Shown here one piece after another: positions 1 through 6,511 of a stretch of 9,855 bases of DNA. Within the stretch, counting starts at the first letter, position 1. Every line of letters begins with the position of its first letter. Both the position numbers and the translations under genes were made by a program. Under the pieces are notes generated by a model that saw nothing but the letters and a program-made list of their open reading frames with translations, had not been told where the DNA came from and did no database searches. The DNA is from a bacterium (lineage in GTDB: Bacteria > UBP14 > UBA6098 > B30-G16): the NCBI GenBank assembly GCA_030620455.1, contig JAUXEQ010000039.1:1-9855 (forward strand), in the 5' to 3' direction.

Positions 1-179
1 CTGGACCGAATAAAGAGGTCAAAACAGATATTGCGGGGGGAGTTGTTGGGATTATTCTTGATGGACGGGGAAGACCTATTGTTTTACCTACCGAAAAGGA
101 TGATAGAATACAAAAGTTAAGAGAATGGTTCCTCGTTTTGGATCTTTATCCAGAATGGGTTTTCGATCGTTCTAGATGA
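1..179 (+). CDS. MutL-family (glutamate mutase MutL-like) protein, C-terminal end only
   Basis: An open frame enters from the left edge (first full codon at base 3) and ends at TGA 177-179, giving the last 58 residues. The stretch GGVVGIILDGRGRPI followed by LP, a charged segment and a Trp-containing helix matches the C-terminal signature I associate with the MutL/GlmL family (typically GGxxGxxIDxRGRPxxLP). These proteins have an ASKHA-type ATPase fold and are often encoded beside glutamate mutase or other B12-dependent mutases, where a reactivating or accessory role is proposed. Only the tail is visible, so the ATPase motifs and the associated mutase cannot be checked. The next gene in the same direction, rpoZ, starts 71 bases later. 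The family call rests on one short motif and is moderately sure; the reading frame itself is clear. Confidence 0.6.
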   Translation, partial: GPNKEVKTDIAGGVVGIILDGRGRPIVLPTEKDDRIQKLREWFLVLDLYPEWVFDRSR

Positions 180-189
180 TAAAATTAAT

Positions 190-238
190 ACAATTATCAA
201 GTCATTTTTTATTAAATTTATTTAATGTTTTGAATTGT
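190..238 (+). promoter_or_regulatory. possible folded leader ahead of rpoZ
   Basis: The 71-base gap before rpoZ contains an inverted repeat: ACAATT (190-195) and CAA (198-200) can pair with TTG (230-232) and AATTGT (233-238), leaving a two-base bulge. Inside it lies a second AT-only hairpin, ATTAAA (211-216) with TTTAAT (221-226). The outer stem ends one base before the ribosome-binding site GGAGG at 239-243, so folding could affect access to it. The sequence is very AT-rich, so chance pairing is a real alternative. No recognised riboswitch class is apparent. Confidence 0.2.
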
Positions 239-250
239 GGAGGAATTTCT

Positions 251-538
251 ATGAAAAAACAAACAAAGTATATTTTTACCAGCCAGGGAACAATGGAGGA
301 TAAACTATCTCTTTTCACACCACCGCTTAAAGGAATGACTAAATACGAAGTGGTTATTCTATTATCGAAAAGGGCACGTGAGATCAATCAACTTCGAATT
401 GAACTTCAAAAAAAATACAAAGTTAACCTGGTAGAAAAGGAAAAACCTATTGTAATGGCATTAAAGGAATATTTAAACAATGAACTCGAACCGGTAGATA
501 GCTATACTATAGAACTTTTTAAAGAAGAAAGTGAATAA
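251..538 (+). CDS. rpoZ: DNA-directed RNA polymerase omega subunit
   Basis: This 95-residue protein matches the omega subunit, the small chaperone-like component that binds the beta-prime subunit of RNA polymerase. The core signature is visible: MTKYEVVILLSKRAREIN (residues 29-46) corresponds to the family's conserved 'RYExVxxxxKRARxxN' helix, and KPIVMALKEY further on corresponds to the 'KPTxxALxEi' helix, followed by an acidic tail. I chose ATG 251 because GGAGG (239-243) lies 7 bases upstream; an in-frame ATG at 176 overlaps the stop codon of the previous gene, has no clear ribosome-binding site and would add 25 unlikely residues. Residues 1-28 replace the usual short N-terminus with a less typical segment. 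The gene commonly sits near gmk or coaBC; here it lies between a MutL-type gene and etfA, an unusual setting. The omega call is fairly sure despite low overall similarity. Confidence 0.85.
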   Translation: MKKQTKYIFTSQGTMEDKLSLFTPPLKGMTKYEVVILLSKRAREINQLRIELQKKYKVNLVEKEKPIVMALKEYLNNELEPVDSYTIELFKEESE

Positions 539-586
539 CTTTAACGATCTTCCGATTCTTCTGTGAAAAAGAATTTTGGAGGTTTT

Positions 587-1780
587 GTGAATTATATTGA
601 AATAATTGAAGACCTCTGCGTAGGTTGTAATGCGTGCGTTCACTCGTGTCCTTTTGGTGTTATTAAAATTATAAATGATATAGCTATCATCGAGGAAGGT
701 TGCACAGTCTGCGGTGCATGTTTAGATGCCTGTCCATACGATGCTATTGTCTCTAGAGCGGAACCTACCAAATCTAAACTAGTAGATATTAACGAATATT
801 CCGGTGTGTGTGTTGTTGCAGAGCTCGAGCAAGGTAAGCCTGCAACAGTTGGATTTGAACTTCTTAGTGTTGGTAGAACTTTAGCAAATGCACGGGAGGT
901 GGACCTTACTACAGTTATACTTGGTCATAATATCAAGGACTTAGCTGAATCGTATGTATATCGTGGTTCTGATAGAGTAATTGTTGTGGATTCAGAATAT
1001 TTGAAAGATTTCAATGAGGAGAATTACTCGATCGTTCTCGAAAAGCTTGTCAAAAAATATCAGCCAGAAATTGTACTTTGTGGTGCTACAATATGGGGAA
1101 GGTCAGTTATTCCTCGACTCGCCGTAAAAATCAATACTGGACTAACTGCAGATTGTACTCAACTTGACATTGATCCTGAGACTGGTCTTCTAATGCAAAC
1201 AAGACCTGCTTTTGGCGGCAATATTATGGCAACGATTTTATGCCCTAATACTAGACCTCAGATGGCTACAGTTCGACCGCGAGTAATGAAATCTCTTCCT
1301 GAAAAAATCGAAAGAAAAGGTGAAGTAATTGTTGAAGACCTTTCTGATATAAAATGGCCCAGAAAAAGAACCACAATTCTCAAAAGCATAGAAGAGCTCG
1401 GTGAGATGATAAATATTGCAGAAGCTGATGTTATTGTTTCTGGTGGTAGAGGACTCGACGGTCCGGAGGCTTTCGGGATGCTTTTTGAATTAGCGAAAAT
1501 TTTTAATGGAGCAGTTGGAGCATCGAGGGCAGCAGTGGATGCTGGATGGATACCGTATGCTCATCAAGTGGGCCAAACTGGGAAAACCGTTTCACCTAAA
1601 TTATATATTGCAATAGGAATTTCAGGAGCAATCCAACATCAGGTTGGAATGCAACCTTCTGAGGTTATTATTGCAATTAACAAAGATACTAACGCTCCAA
1701 TTTTCGAATTGGCTGACTACGGATTCGTTGGGGATTTATTCGAGGTTGTTCCTTCTTTGATAAAAAAAATGAAGAAATGA
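587..1780 (+). CDS. etfA: electron transfer flavoprotein alpha subunit with N-terminal 2x[4Fe-4S] ferredoxin domain
   Basis: With a GTG start at 587 the protein has 397 residues. Residues 1-57 form a bacterial ferredoxin module with two full CxxCxxCxxxCP motifs (Cys 11/14/17/21 and 39/42/45/49), predicted to hold two [4Fe-4S] clusters. Residues of about 73-255 resemble the ETF alpha N-terminal Rossmann-like domain. Residues of about 275-397 are the FAD-binding domain, with SGGRGL, VGASRAAVDAGW, HQVGQTGKTVSPKLY and GISGAIQHQVGM. Fe-S-fused EtfA proteins, such as CarE of the caffeyl-CoA reductase complex, occur in anaerobes and are linked with ferredoxin-dependent or electron-bifurcating ETFs. 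GTG 587 is preferred because GGAGG at 578-582 lies only 4 bases before it; the in-frame GTG at 563 lacks such a site. The gene follows rpoZ by 48 bases, so co-transcription is possible. No etfB or acyl-CoA dehydrogenase gene is in the window, which is odd because etfB normally sits directly upstream. The family is certain; the electron partner is inferred. Confidence 0.95.
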   Translation: MNYIEIIEDLCVGCNACVHSCPFGVIKIINDIAIIEEGCTVCGACLDACPYDAIVSRAEPTKSKLVDINEYSGVCVVAELEQGKPATVGFELLSVGRTLANAREVDLTTVILGHNIKDLAESYVYRGSDRVIVVDSEYLKDFNEENYSIVLEKLVKKYQPEIVLCGATIWGRSVIPRLAVKINTGLTADCTQLDIDPETGLLMQTRPAFGGNIMATILCPNTRPQMATVRPRVMKSLPEKIERKGEVIVEDLSDIKWPRKRTTILKSIEELGEMINIAEADVIVSGGRGLDGPEAFGMLFELAKIFNGAVGASRAAVDAGWIPYAHQVGQTGKTVSPKLYIAIGISGAIQHQVGMQPSEVIIAINKDTNAPIFELADYGFVGDLFEVVPSLIKKMKK

Positions 1781-1865
1781 TTATATAGAGTATTCCTCAG
1801 ATTTTGCAGCGTTTCGATATGTCGATCCTGATGGTAATGTATTAGAATTTGCTGGAAGACCGTAA
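1779..1865 (+). pseudogene. relic of a VOC/glyoxalase-superfamily gene, C-terminal end
   Basis: Directly after the etfA stop codon, one frame reads about 28 codons ending at TAA 1863-1865. It contains FRYVDPDGNVLEFAGRP, which matches the last beta-strands of vicinal oxygen chelate proteins (glyoxalase, bleomycin-resistance and dioxygenase relatives), where 'DPDGNxxEf' carries the metal-ligand Glu. Upstream the frame meets a TGA at 1770-1772 inside the etfA 3' end, and there is no start codon or ribosome-binding site. A whole VOC protein needs roughly 120-150 residues, so this is the 3' remnant of a gene whose front has been lost. Most likely a deletion or rearrangement joined the end of etfA to the end of a VOC gene. 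It overlaps the last two bases of etfA. The motif is distinctive, but the fragment is short. Confidence 0.65.
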
Positions 1866-1912
1866 TTTGTATATCACCGTATAGAAAAAATTTACTCATG
1901 CAGGAGGTTCAA

Positions 1913-2293
1913 ATGGAAAATCAAGAAGATTATATTGAAAATTATATTAAACACATACAAAAAACTGTTGACTGGCTCAATTTCCTATGCTTATTTTATC
2001 TTATAATATCGATTGCTACTTTAGTAATTTTTATAAGTGCCATTGTGGAATGGATACCTTTAGCTTATGCAGCGATAATATTACCTAGTTTCCTTTTTTC
2101 ATGGTTAACTATTGCATCATTTAATGTTGTAAAAAAAGGTAAAAAGTTCATAAAAATAGAGGATAATATAACACTCGAGCGTTATTTAAAAAGTGTAGCA
2201 TATCTTTTCAAACTGCATGGAGTGTTCACAATTATATTTGTTGTTTATTCTATTCTTGTTTTTTTCATTGCGTTTTATGATACTATATTTTGA
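1913..2293 (+). CDS. small integral membrane protein of unknown function
   Basis: This 126-residue protein starts at ATG 1913, five bases after a near-perfect ribosome-binding site AGGAGGT (1902-1908); an in-frame ATG at 1898 precedes that site and is rejected. The first 20 or so residues are polar and charged. Three hydrophobic stretches follow: about residues 21-44, 46-70 and 100-124, with a basic loop (KKGKKFIKIEDNITLERYLK) between the second and third. No catalytic motif is visible. The overall plan of short polar N-terminus, helix pair, charged loop and terminal helix resembles small membrane families such as DUF5362, but I cannot confirm membership. It is separated from etfA by the VOC relic and converges with the histidine kinase on the other strand; no convincing terminator lies in the 103-base gap 2294-2396. 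The function is unknown; that it is a real gene is well supported by its start signal. Confidence 0.75.
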   Translation: MENQEDYIENYIKHIQKTVDWLNFLCLFYLIISIATLVIFISAIVEWIPLAYAAIILPSFLFSWLTIASFNVVKKGKKFIKIEDNITLERYLKSVAYLFKLHGVFTIIFVVYSILVFFIAFYDTIF

Positions 2294-2396
2294 ATGAATA
2301 TTTACCTCATTGTATTAATTTCACTGAAGATTCACTCAATAAAACAGAAATATATCATTGACATATTCCTTATTATTGCTTAATTATGATTAATAT

Positions 2397-3995
2397 TTAA
2401 ATTATTGGAAGAGTGACAACAAATTCCACACCTTCATGAACGTTATTGGCTTCCAATGTGCCGCCATGTGATTCAATTACACGTTTTGAGTAAAATAATC
2501 CCAAACCAGTTCCTTTACCTTTTGTACTAACATACGGTTTGAACAGATTTTCGATTAATGATTTCTCAATATGTTCACCGGTGTTAAAAAGTCTAATGAT
2601 GAATTTATTTTTTGATTCCTCAATTGAAATATTAAATTTTCCGCCTTTAAAGGTCGCTTCAAAAGCATTTTTGGCTAGGTTTTCTAATGCTTGCCAAATT
2701 TTTTCACTATCTATTTTTATACTATTCAACGATGCAAGCTTATTCTCGAATTCAAACCCGATCTCATTGCCAATAGCGATATCATTACACCAAACGCAAA
2801 AATGCTCCATAAATTCCTTTATGTTTACTTGTTTTCTAATAGGAGATATGTTGCCTGCAATCGCAATGAATTCCCGAACAATTTTATCAACACGTTTGCC
2901 CTCTGATAAACCAACCTGAATAATTCTATTGAAATCCTCAGGATTTTCCGAAGGAATGAATTCAACCATCAAACGTTGAAGAGAAATTGAAATTGCATTA
3001 AGTGGATTTCGTATTTGATGTGCTACCGAGGCTGCAACCTCTCCAAGTGACCTTAAATGAAGAAGACGATCATGCTCTTGCCGGAGTTGGAACATTCGGT
3101 TTGAAATCGTAAAAAGCATCATTGTAGTTATAACAGTTAAAAGTGCTAATATTATACCAAGACCAAGTATAAGTTTCATAACACTGAAAACTTCTCTATA
3201 TTCCGATAAAGGTAATCCAATCCTCAATACACCTGAGAACTCCCCGAGCTTTGGGAAAGGATATACAAGTTCCAAGACTTTTTCTCCTTGAAATGTTATT
3301 CTACGGCTTGCAGAAACTTTTTCGGTTGTAACCTTTAAAAGAAATGGATCCGAGCGGATAGAAGTCATTCGTTTTATATCCTTAGAACTAACAATTATAC
3401 CTGCTGTATCTTGAAGAAGTATATATCGCACCGATGGGGTTTCAGCAAGCTGTCTTGCCAGTTTTCCAATTCCGACATCATGAGTTATCGGAGGGGGGAT
3501 AAAAAGAACACTGATTTGTTTCGATTTAAATATAACAGCTCCGTATGGTCCTGTTGCTGGTGGAAAATCCGGATCGAGACCGAAGAAAAATATTTCACCT
3601 TCTTTTGAAGAATTGGAAATAAGTTGAGGAAGTTCCCTGAGAAAATTCTCTTCCTCTGGAGTGGTTAGACCTCTAATTTCCTTTATTTGACCGTTGTAAT
3701 CGATTATGGCTGTGCTTTTTACAAAATGTGGGTATTTTTCATATACCTCTTCTGGAGACGTTTCGCTAAGCATTTGAATAAGTCTCATTCGCCATTGACT
3801 AATATCGAATTTCTGCGCAGTGTGAATCTGTCTTGCACCCTCTATGAAAATATTAGCTAGTGAAATGGCGTCTTTCTCAACCATAAATAGCGCAGATTTA
3901 CGGCTCCTTTGTACTGAATAGTGAGTTGTTATAGCCGCAATTAATAATGCTATCCCAAGGCTTATTAATACAATTGTGCGAAGTTTATAAAGCAT
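2397..3995 (-). CDS. membrane-bound sensor histidine kinase (HisKA/HATPase type, Cache-like sensor)
   Basis: This 532-residue protein has a transmembrane helix at about residues 7-26, a large extracytoplasmic region (27-270), a second helix at about 273-297, then a cytoplasmic kinase. The end of the sensor region (VRYILLQDTAGIIVSS to GVLRIGLPLSEY) looks like the membrane-proximal part of a Cache domain, which usually binds small ligands. The phosphoacceptor is His326 in VAHQIRNPLNAI. The ATPase domain shows the N box ENLAKNAFEA (438-447), a modified G1 box NTGEHI (471-476), an F-box Phe485 and G2 KGKGTGLGL (492-500). Two departures stand out: Gln instead of Glu or Asp follows His326, and G1 has Asn where the usual Asp binds adenine. 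No HAMP or PAS domain is obvious, and no response regulator gene is in the window. Its ATG shares one base with the purD stop (TAATG), implying translational coupling. The ligand is unknown. Confidence 0.9.
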   Translation of the reverse strand: MLYKLRTIVLISLGIALLIAAITTHYSVQRSRKSALFMVEKDAISLANIFIEGARQIHTAQKFDISQWRMRLIQMLSETSPEEVYEKYPHFVKSTAIIDYNGQIKEIRGLTTPEEENFLRELPQLISNSSKEGEIFFFGLDPDFPPATGPYGAVIFKSKQISVLFIPPPITHDVGIGKLARQLAETPSVRYILLQDTAGIIVSSKDIKRMTSIRSDPFLLKVTTEKVSASRRITFQGEKVLELVYPFPKLGEFSGVLRIGLPLSEYREVFSVMKLILGLGIILALLTVITTMMLFTISNRMFQLRQEHDRLLHLRSLGEVAASVAHQIRNPLNAISISLQRLMVEFIPSENPEDFNRIIQVGLSEGKRVDKIVREFIAIAGNISPIRKQVNIKEFMEHFCVWCNDIAIGNEIGFEFENKLASLNSIKIDSEKIWQALENLAKNAFEATFKGGKFNISIEESKNKFIIRLFNTGEHIEKSLIENLFKPYVSTKGKGTGLGLFYSKRVIESHGGTLEANNVHEGVEFVVTLPII

Positions 3996-5266
3996 TATAC
4001 ATACTCAGAAGCGATATCAGATCTATAAAAAACTTTTTCAAAATCTATTCGATTCACTGTTGCATAAGAATTCTCTGTGGCAAGCTTATAAGTATTGCCT
4101 AATCCCACAACATTTAATACTCTTCCACCGTTTGTAATTATTGCATTACCACGTCTGGCTGTTCCTGCATGGAAAATTAAAGCCTTGTCTTTTATGGCTT
4201 TATCAAGATTATTAAGTCCTTCAATCGTATATCCTTTTCTATATCTTTTCGGATAACCACCAGAAGCAATAACTACACAGACAGCTTTTTTGTTATTCCA
4301 TTCAATATCGGCTTCAAGAATTCTTCCTTCTAAAGCGTAAAGTATAAGTTCAAGAAGATCAGATTTCATAATCGGAAAAATAACTTGTGTTTCAGGATCG
4401 CCGAATCTACAATTGAATTCCAAGACTTTTGGTCCGTTTTTTGTCAACATAATGCCTGCGTATAATATTCCCTTAAATGGTGTTCCCATATATCTCAATC
4501 CATCTACAGTAGGTTTGAGGATATTATTTACAATTTCATTAAGAAGTTGCTCATCTATTTTAGGATGCGGTGCTATAGCTCCCATTCCACCTGTGTTAGA
4601 TCCTTCATTTCCGTCGAGTGCTCTTTTATAATCCTGAGATGGTTGAAAAGGTATTAGGTTTTCTCCATCTGTGATAGCTAAAACAGAGGCTTCAACGCCC
4701 TCGAGAAATTCCTCGATAATCACCCTTTTACCAGCATCACCCCAGGTTCGTTCGATCATCATATGGACAACTGCATCACGAGCTTCATCAATGTTATGAG
4801 CCACAACCGAGCCTTTTCCTCCTGCTAAGCCATCAGTCTTTATTACTATTGGGAAATCTTTTTCTTCAAGAAAATGAATTGCTTCCTCAGCATCAGAAAA
4901 CACGAGGAAACTTGCTGTGGGAATATGAAACTTATACATAAATTCCTTTGAAAAAACCTTACTAGATTCAATTTTGGCAGCTTTTTGTGATGGACCAAAT
5001 ACATTCAATCCTCGTTTTGAAAAGCTGTCAACGATACCATTTGCAAGAGGTATTTCGGGACCTACAATTGTCAAATCAATGGAATTACGTTCTGCAAAGC
5101 TTGCCAGACATCTTATATCTTCAGCGTCGATATCCACAGTTTTGGCAATTTTAGAAATTCCTGCATTACCAGGAGCAACGAATAACTCATTTATATACGG
5201 ACTTTGATTTATCTTCCAAGTCAAGGCGTGTTCTCGACCGCCACCTCCAACTATCAAAACTTTCAT
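3995..5266 (-). CDS. purD: phosphoribosylamine--glycine ligase (GAR synthetase)
   Basis: PurD joins glycine to 5-phosphoribosylamine using ATP, the second step of cytoplasmic de novo purine synthesis. At 423 residues it has normal family length and is not fused to PurM or PurN. Visible landmarks are VGGGGREHALTWKI (6-19), APGNAG (31-36), the ATP-grasp segment KTDGLAGGKGSVVA (143-156), EEFLEGVEASVLA (185-197), QDYKRALDGNEGSNTGGMGA (211-230), EFNCRFGDPETQ (283-294) carrying metal and ATP ligands, and the C-terminal YRSDIA. Start ATG 5266 has an AAAGGGG ribosome-binding site just upstream on the minus strand. It is the first gene of a two-gene minus-strand unit whose second member is a histidine kinase. 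No other purine gene is in the window, so purD stands apart from a pur cluster here. The assignment is essentially certain. Confidence 0.98.
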   Translation of the reverse strand: MKVLIVGGGGREHALTWKINQSPYINELFVAPGNAGISKIAKTVDIDAEDIRCLASFAERNSIDLTIVGPEIPLANGIVDSFSKRGLNVFGPSQKAAKIESSKVFSKEFMYKFHIPTASFLVFSDAEEAIHFLEEKDFPIVIKTDGLAGGKGSVVAHNIDEARDAVVHMMIERTWGDAGKRVIIEEFLEGVEASVLAITDGENLIPFQPSQDYKRALDGNEGSNTGGMGAIAPHPKIDEQLLNEIVNNILKPTVDGLRYMGTPFKGILYAGIMLTKNGPKVLEFNCRFGDPETQVIFPIMKSDLLELILYALEGRILEADIEWNNKKAVCVVIASGGYPKRYRKGYTIEGLNNLDKAIKDKALIFHAGTARRGNAIITNGGRVLNVVGLGNTYKLATENSYATVNRIDFEKVFYRSDIASEYV

Positions 5267-5279
5267 AAAACCCCTTTCT

Positions 5280-5294
5280 TATTCTCTAAGAATA
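5280..5294. promoter_or_regulatory. short palindrome in the purD leader
   Basis: TATTCT (5280-5285), CTA, AGAATA (5289-5294) is a perfect six-base inverted repeat with a three-base centre. It lies 13 bases before the purD start codon, just upstream of the ribosome-binding site on the minus strand. It could be a protein-binding site or a small leader hairpin; in DNA this AT-rich, chance is also possible. It does not match the PurR box of enteric bacteria. Confidence 0.2.
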
Positions 5295-5365
5295 TCTAAC
5301 TTACTTAACTGTTTTTAGCAATAACAAATTCAGAAAAAATAAAGTAAAACACAACAATTTATATC

Positions 5366-5394
5366 TTGACTTTAGCAATTTGATTTTTAATTAT
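5366..5394 (+). promoter_or_regulatory. candidate sigma-70-type promoter for the aminotransferase-tetR-serA operon
   Basis: TTGACT (5366-5371) matches five of six bases of the -35 consensus; after 17 bases comes AATTAT (5389-5394), matching four of six of the -10 consensus. This would place the transcript start around 5401, about 40 bases before the ATG at 5444, which has GGGGG (5434-5438) as its likely ribosome-binding site. The background is AT-rich and the organism's sigma-factor preference is unknown, so this is only the best candidate in the 177-base divergent region. No equally good promoter was seen facing purD. Confidence 0.35.
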
Positions 5395-5401
5395 ATCGAA
5401 T

Positions 5402-5423
5402 GTTAATGTATATTTTTATCAAC
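5402..5423. promoter_or_regulatory. possible operator (imperfect palindrome) downstream of the operon promoter
   Basis: GTTAAT (5402-5407) and ATCAAC (5418-5423) form an inverted repeat with one mismatch around ten central bases, 22 bases in total. It sits just after the proposed -10 element, a usual place for repressor binding, and the operon encodes a TetR-family protein. The half-sites are short and AT-rich, so the evidence is weak; the link to the TetR protein is inferred from position alone. Confidence 0.2.
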
Positions 5424-5443
5424 TACTTACATCGGGGGTCAAT

Positions 5444-6508
5444 ATGCATAAAAAATTATTCATTCCAGGTCCAACAGAGGTTCTCGAGGATGTTCTTGAA
5501 AAACTAACTACTCCCCAAATAGGGCATAGAACCAAAGAATTCTCTGAACTTTTTTCTTCAGTAGTTTCAAAACTAAAGAAACTTCTTTTTACCGAGAATA
5601 ATGTTATTCTATCAACAAGTTCAGGGTCAGGACTAATGGAAGCTGCGGTTCGCAATTTTATTAAAAGAAAAGCTCTTTCTACTCATTGTGGTGCTTTTTC
5701 AGAAAGATGGGGAAAGATTGCCCAATCTAATGGAAAAGAAATAGACACAATTCAAGTAGATTGGGGTAAACACATCCCCACTGAAGAAATTGATAAGGCA
5801 CTTGCTACAGGTAAATACGATACTCTTTTGTATACTCATAATGAAACATCCACAGGTGTTATGAATCCTATATCTGAAGTTACTGAAATAATGAAAAAAT
5901 ACCCAGAAGTAGTATGGTGTGTTGATGCTGTTAGTTCAATGTGTGGATATATGTTTAAGGTTGATGAGCTTGGTGTAGACTTTATTTTAGCAAGTTCACA
6001 AAAATCTTTCGCTTTACCTTCCGGATTTGCAATTGCTACTGTTAGTGAAAAGGCTATTGAAAGAGCAAAAACTGTTGAGAATAGAGGATTCTATTTTGAC
6101 ATAATGGTTTTTCTTAAATATATCGATAGAAACCAAACTCCAACAACTCCTGCAATTCCACATTTATTTGCGCTTAACTATCAATTGGATAAAATTCTTG
6201 CTGAAGGAATGGAGAACCGACAGAATAGATTGCAGCAGATGGCTGAATACACAAGGAATTGGGTAAGGAAATATTTCGCATTATTTGCTGAAAGTGGTTA
6301 TGAATCTCTAACTCTAACCGCAATAACAAACACAAGAGGTATTTCAGTTGCTGATCTTAATAAGGAACTTGCTAATGTTGGGAAAATGATTTCCAATGGT
6401 TATGGTAAGCTTAAAGAAAAAAGCTTTAGAATTGCTCATATGGGTGATCTAACTTTAGATGACATTAAAGAGTTGTTAAATGATATTGAAAAAATATTAG
6501 GGTTGTAG
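5444..6508 (+). CDS. class V PLP-dependent aminotransferase (phosphoserine or serine-type)
   Basis: This 354-residue, soluble, fold-type I PLP enzyme belongs to the alanine-glyoxylate/serine-pyruvate aminotransferase group. Visible features are the N-terminal IPGPTEV (7-13) and IGHRTKEF (26-33), the phosphate-binding STSSGSGLMEA (57-67), HNETSTGV (132-139), the cofactor-ring Asp161 in VDAVSS, the Schiff-base Lys187 in ASSQKSFALPSG, and Arg329 in FRIAHMGD, which should bind the substrate carboxylate. Start ATG 5444 follows a GGGGG site. With serA two genes downstream, the simplest role is transamination of 3-phosphohydroxypyruvate to phosphoserine with glutamate, as proposed for class V enzymes replacing classical SerC in several anaerobes. 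Serine-glyoxylate or serine-pyruvate aminotransferase activity is the main alternative, because substrate choice cannot be read reliably from these motifs. It is the first gene of a tight operon; the next gene starts three bases after its stop. Confidence 0.9.
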   Translation: MHKKLFIPGPTEVLEDVLEKLTTPQIGHRTKEFSELFSSVVSKLKKLLFTENNVILSTSSGSGLMEAAVRNFIKRKALSTHCGAFSERWGKIAQSNGKEIDTIQVDWGKHIPTEEIDKALATGKYDTLLYTHNETSTGVMNPISEVTEIMKKYPEVVWCVDAVSSMCGYMFKVDELGVDFILASSQKSFALPSGFAIATVSEKAIERAKTVENRGFYFDIMVFLKYIDRNQTPTTPAIPHLFALNYQLDKILAEGMENRQNRLQQMAEYTRNWVRKYFALFAESGYESLTLTAITNTRGISVADLNKELANVGKMISNGYGKLKEKSFRIAHMGDLTLDDIKELLNDIEKILGL

Positions 6509-6511
6509 ATT

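Noticed and set aside
176..250. In-frame upstream ATG at 176 for rpoZ
   Set aside because: It overlaps the preceding stop codon, has no clear ribosome-binding site, and the extra 25 residues do not look like omega; ATG 251 with GGAGG is far better.
281..294. Substitutions in purD signatures (EFNCRFGD for EFNARFGD; GLAGGKG for GLAAGKG), considered as possible loss of function; residue positions given
   Set aside because: The Cys variant is known in other PurD/GART proteins, Ala to Gly in the loop is mild, and all other motifs and the length are normal.
563..586. Upstream GTG at 563 as etfA start
   Set aside because: No ribosome-binding site precedes it, and its extra codons span the GGAGG that serves GTG 587.
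2316..2335. Near-direct repeat TTCACTGAA / TTCACTCAA in the gap after the membrane protein
   Set aside because: Two short imperfect copies only; no further copies or hairpin, so not a repeat array or terminator.
2358..2390. Perfect TTGACA (2358-2363) with TATGAT (2385-2390) on the plus strand, pointing antisense into the histidine kinase
   Set aside because: The spacer is 21 bases, longer than the usual 16-18; the best hexamer at 18 bases (AATTAT) is only 4 of 6, and the region is extremely AT-rich. Not enough to call an antisense promoter.
2539..2919. Plus-strand open frame of 126 codons opposite the histidine kinase
   Set aside because: It lies wholly inside the kinase gene on the other strand, with no recognisable motif; a shadow of the real coding frame.
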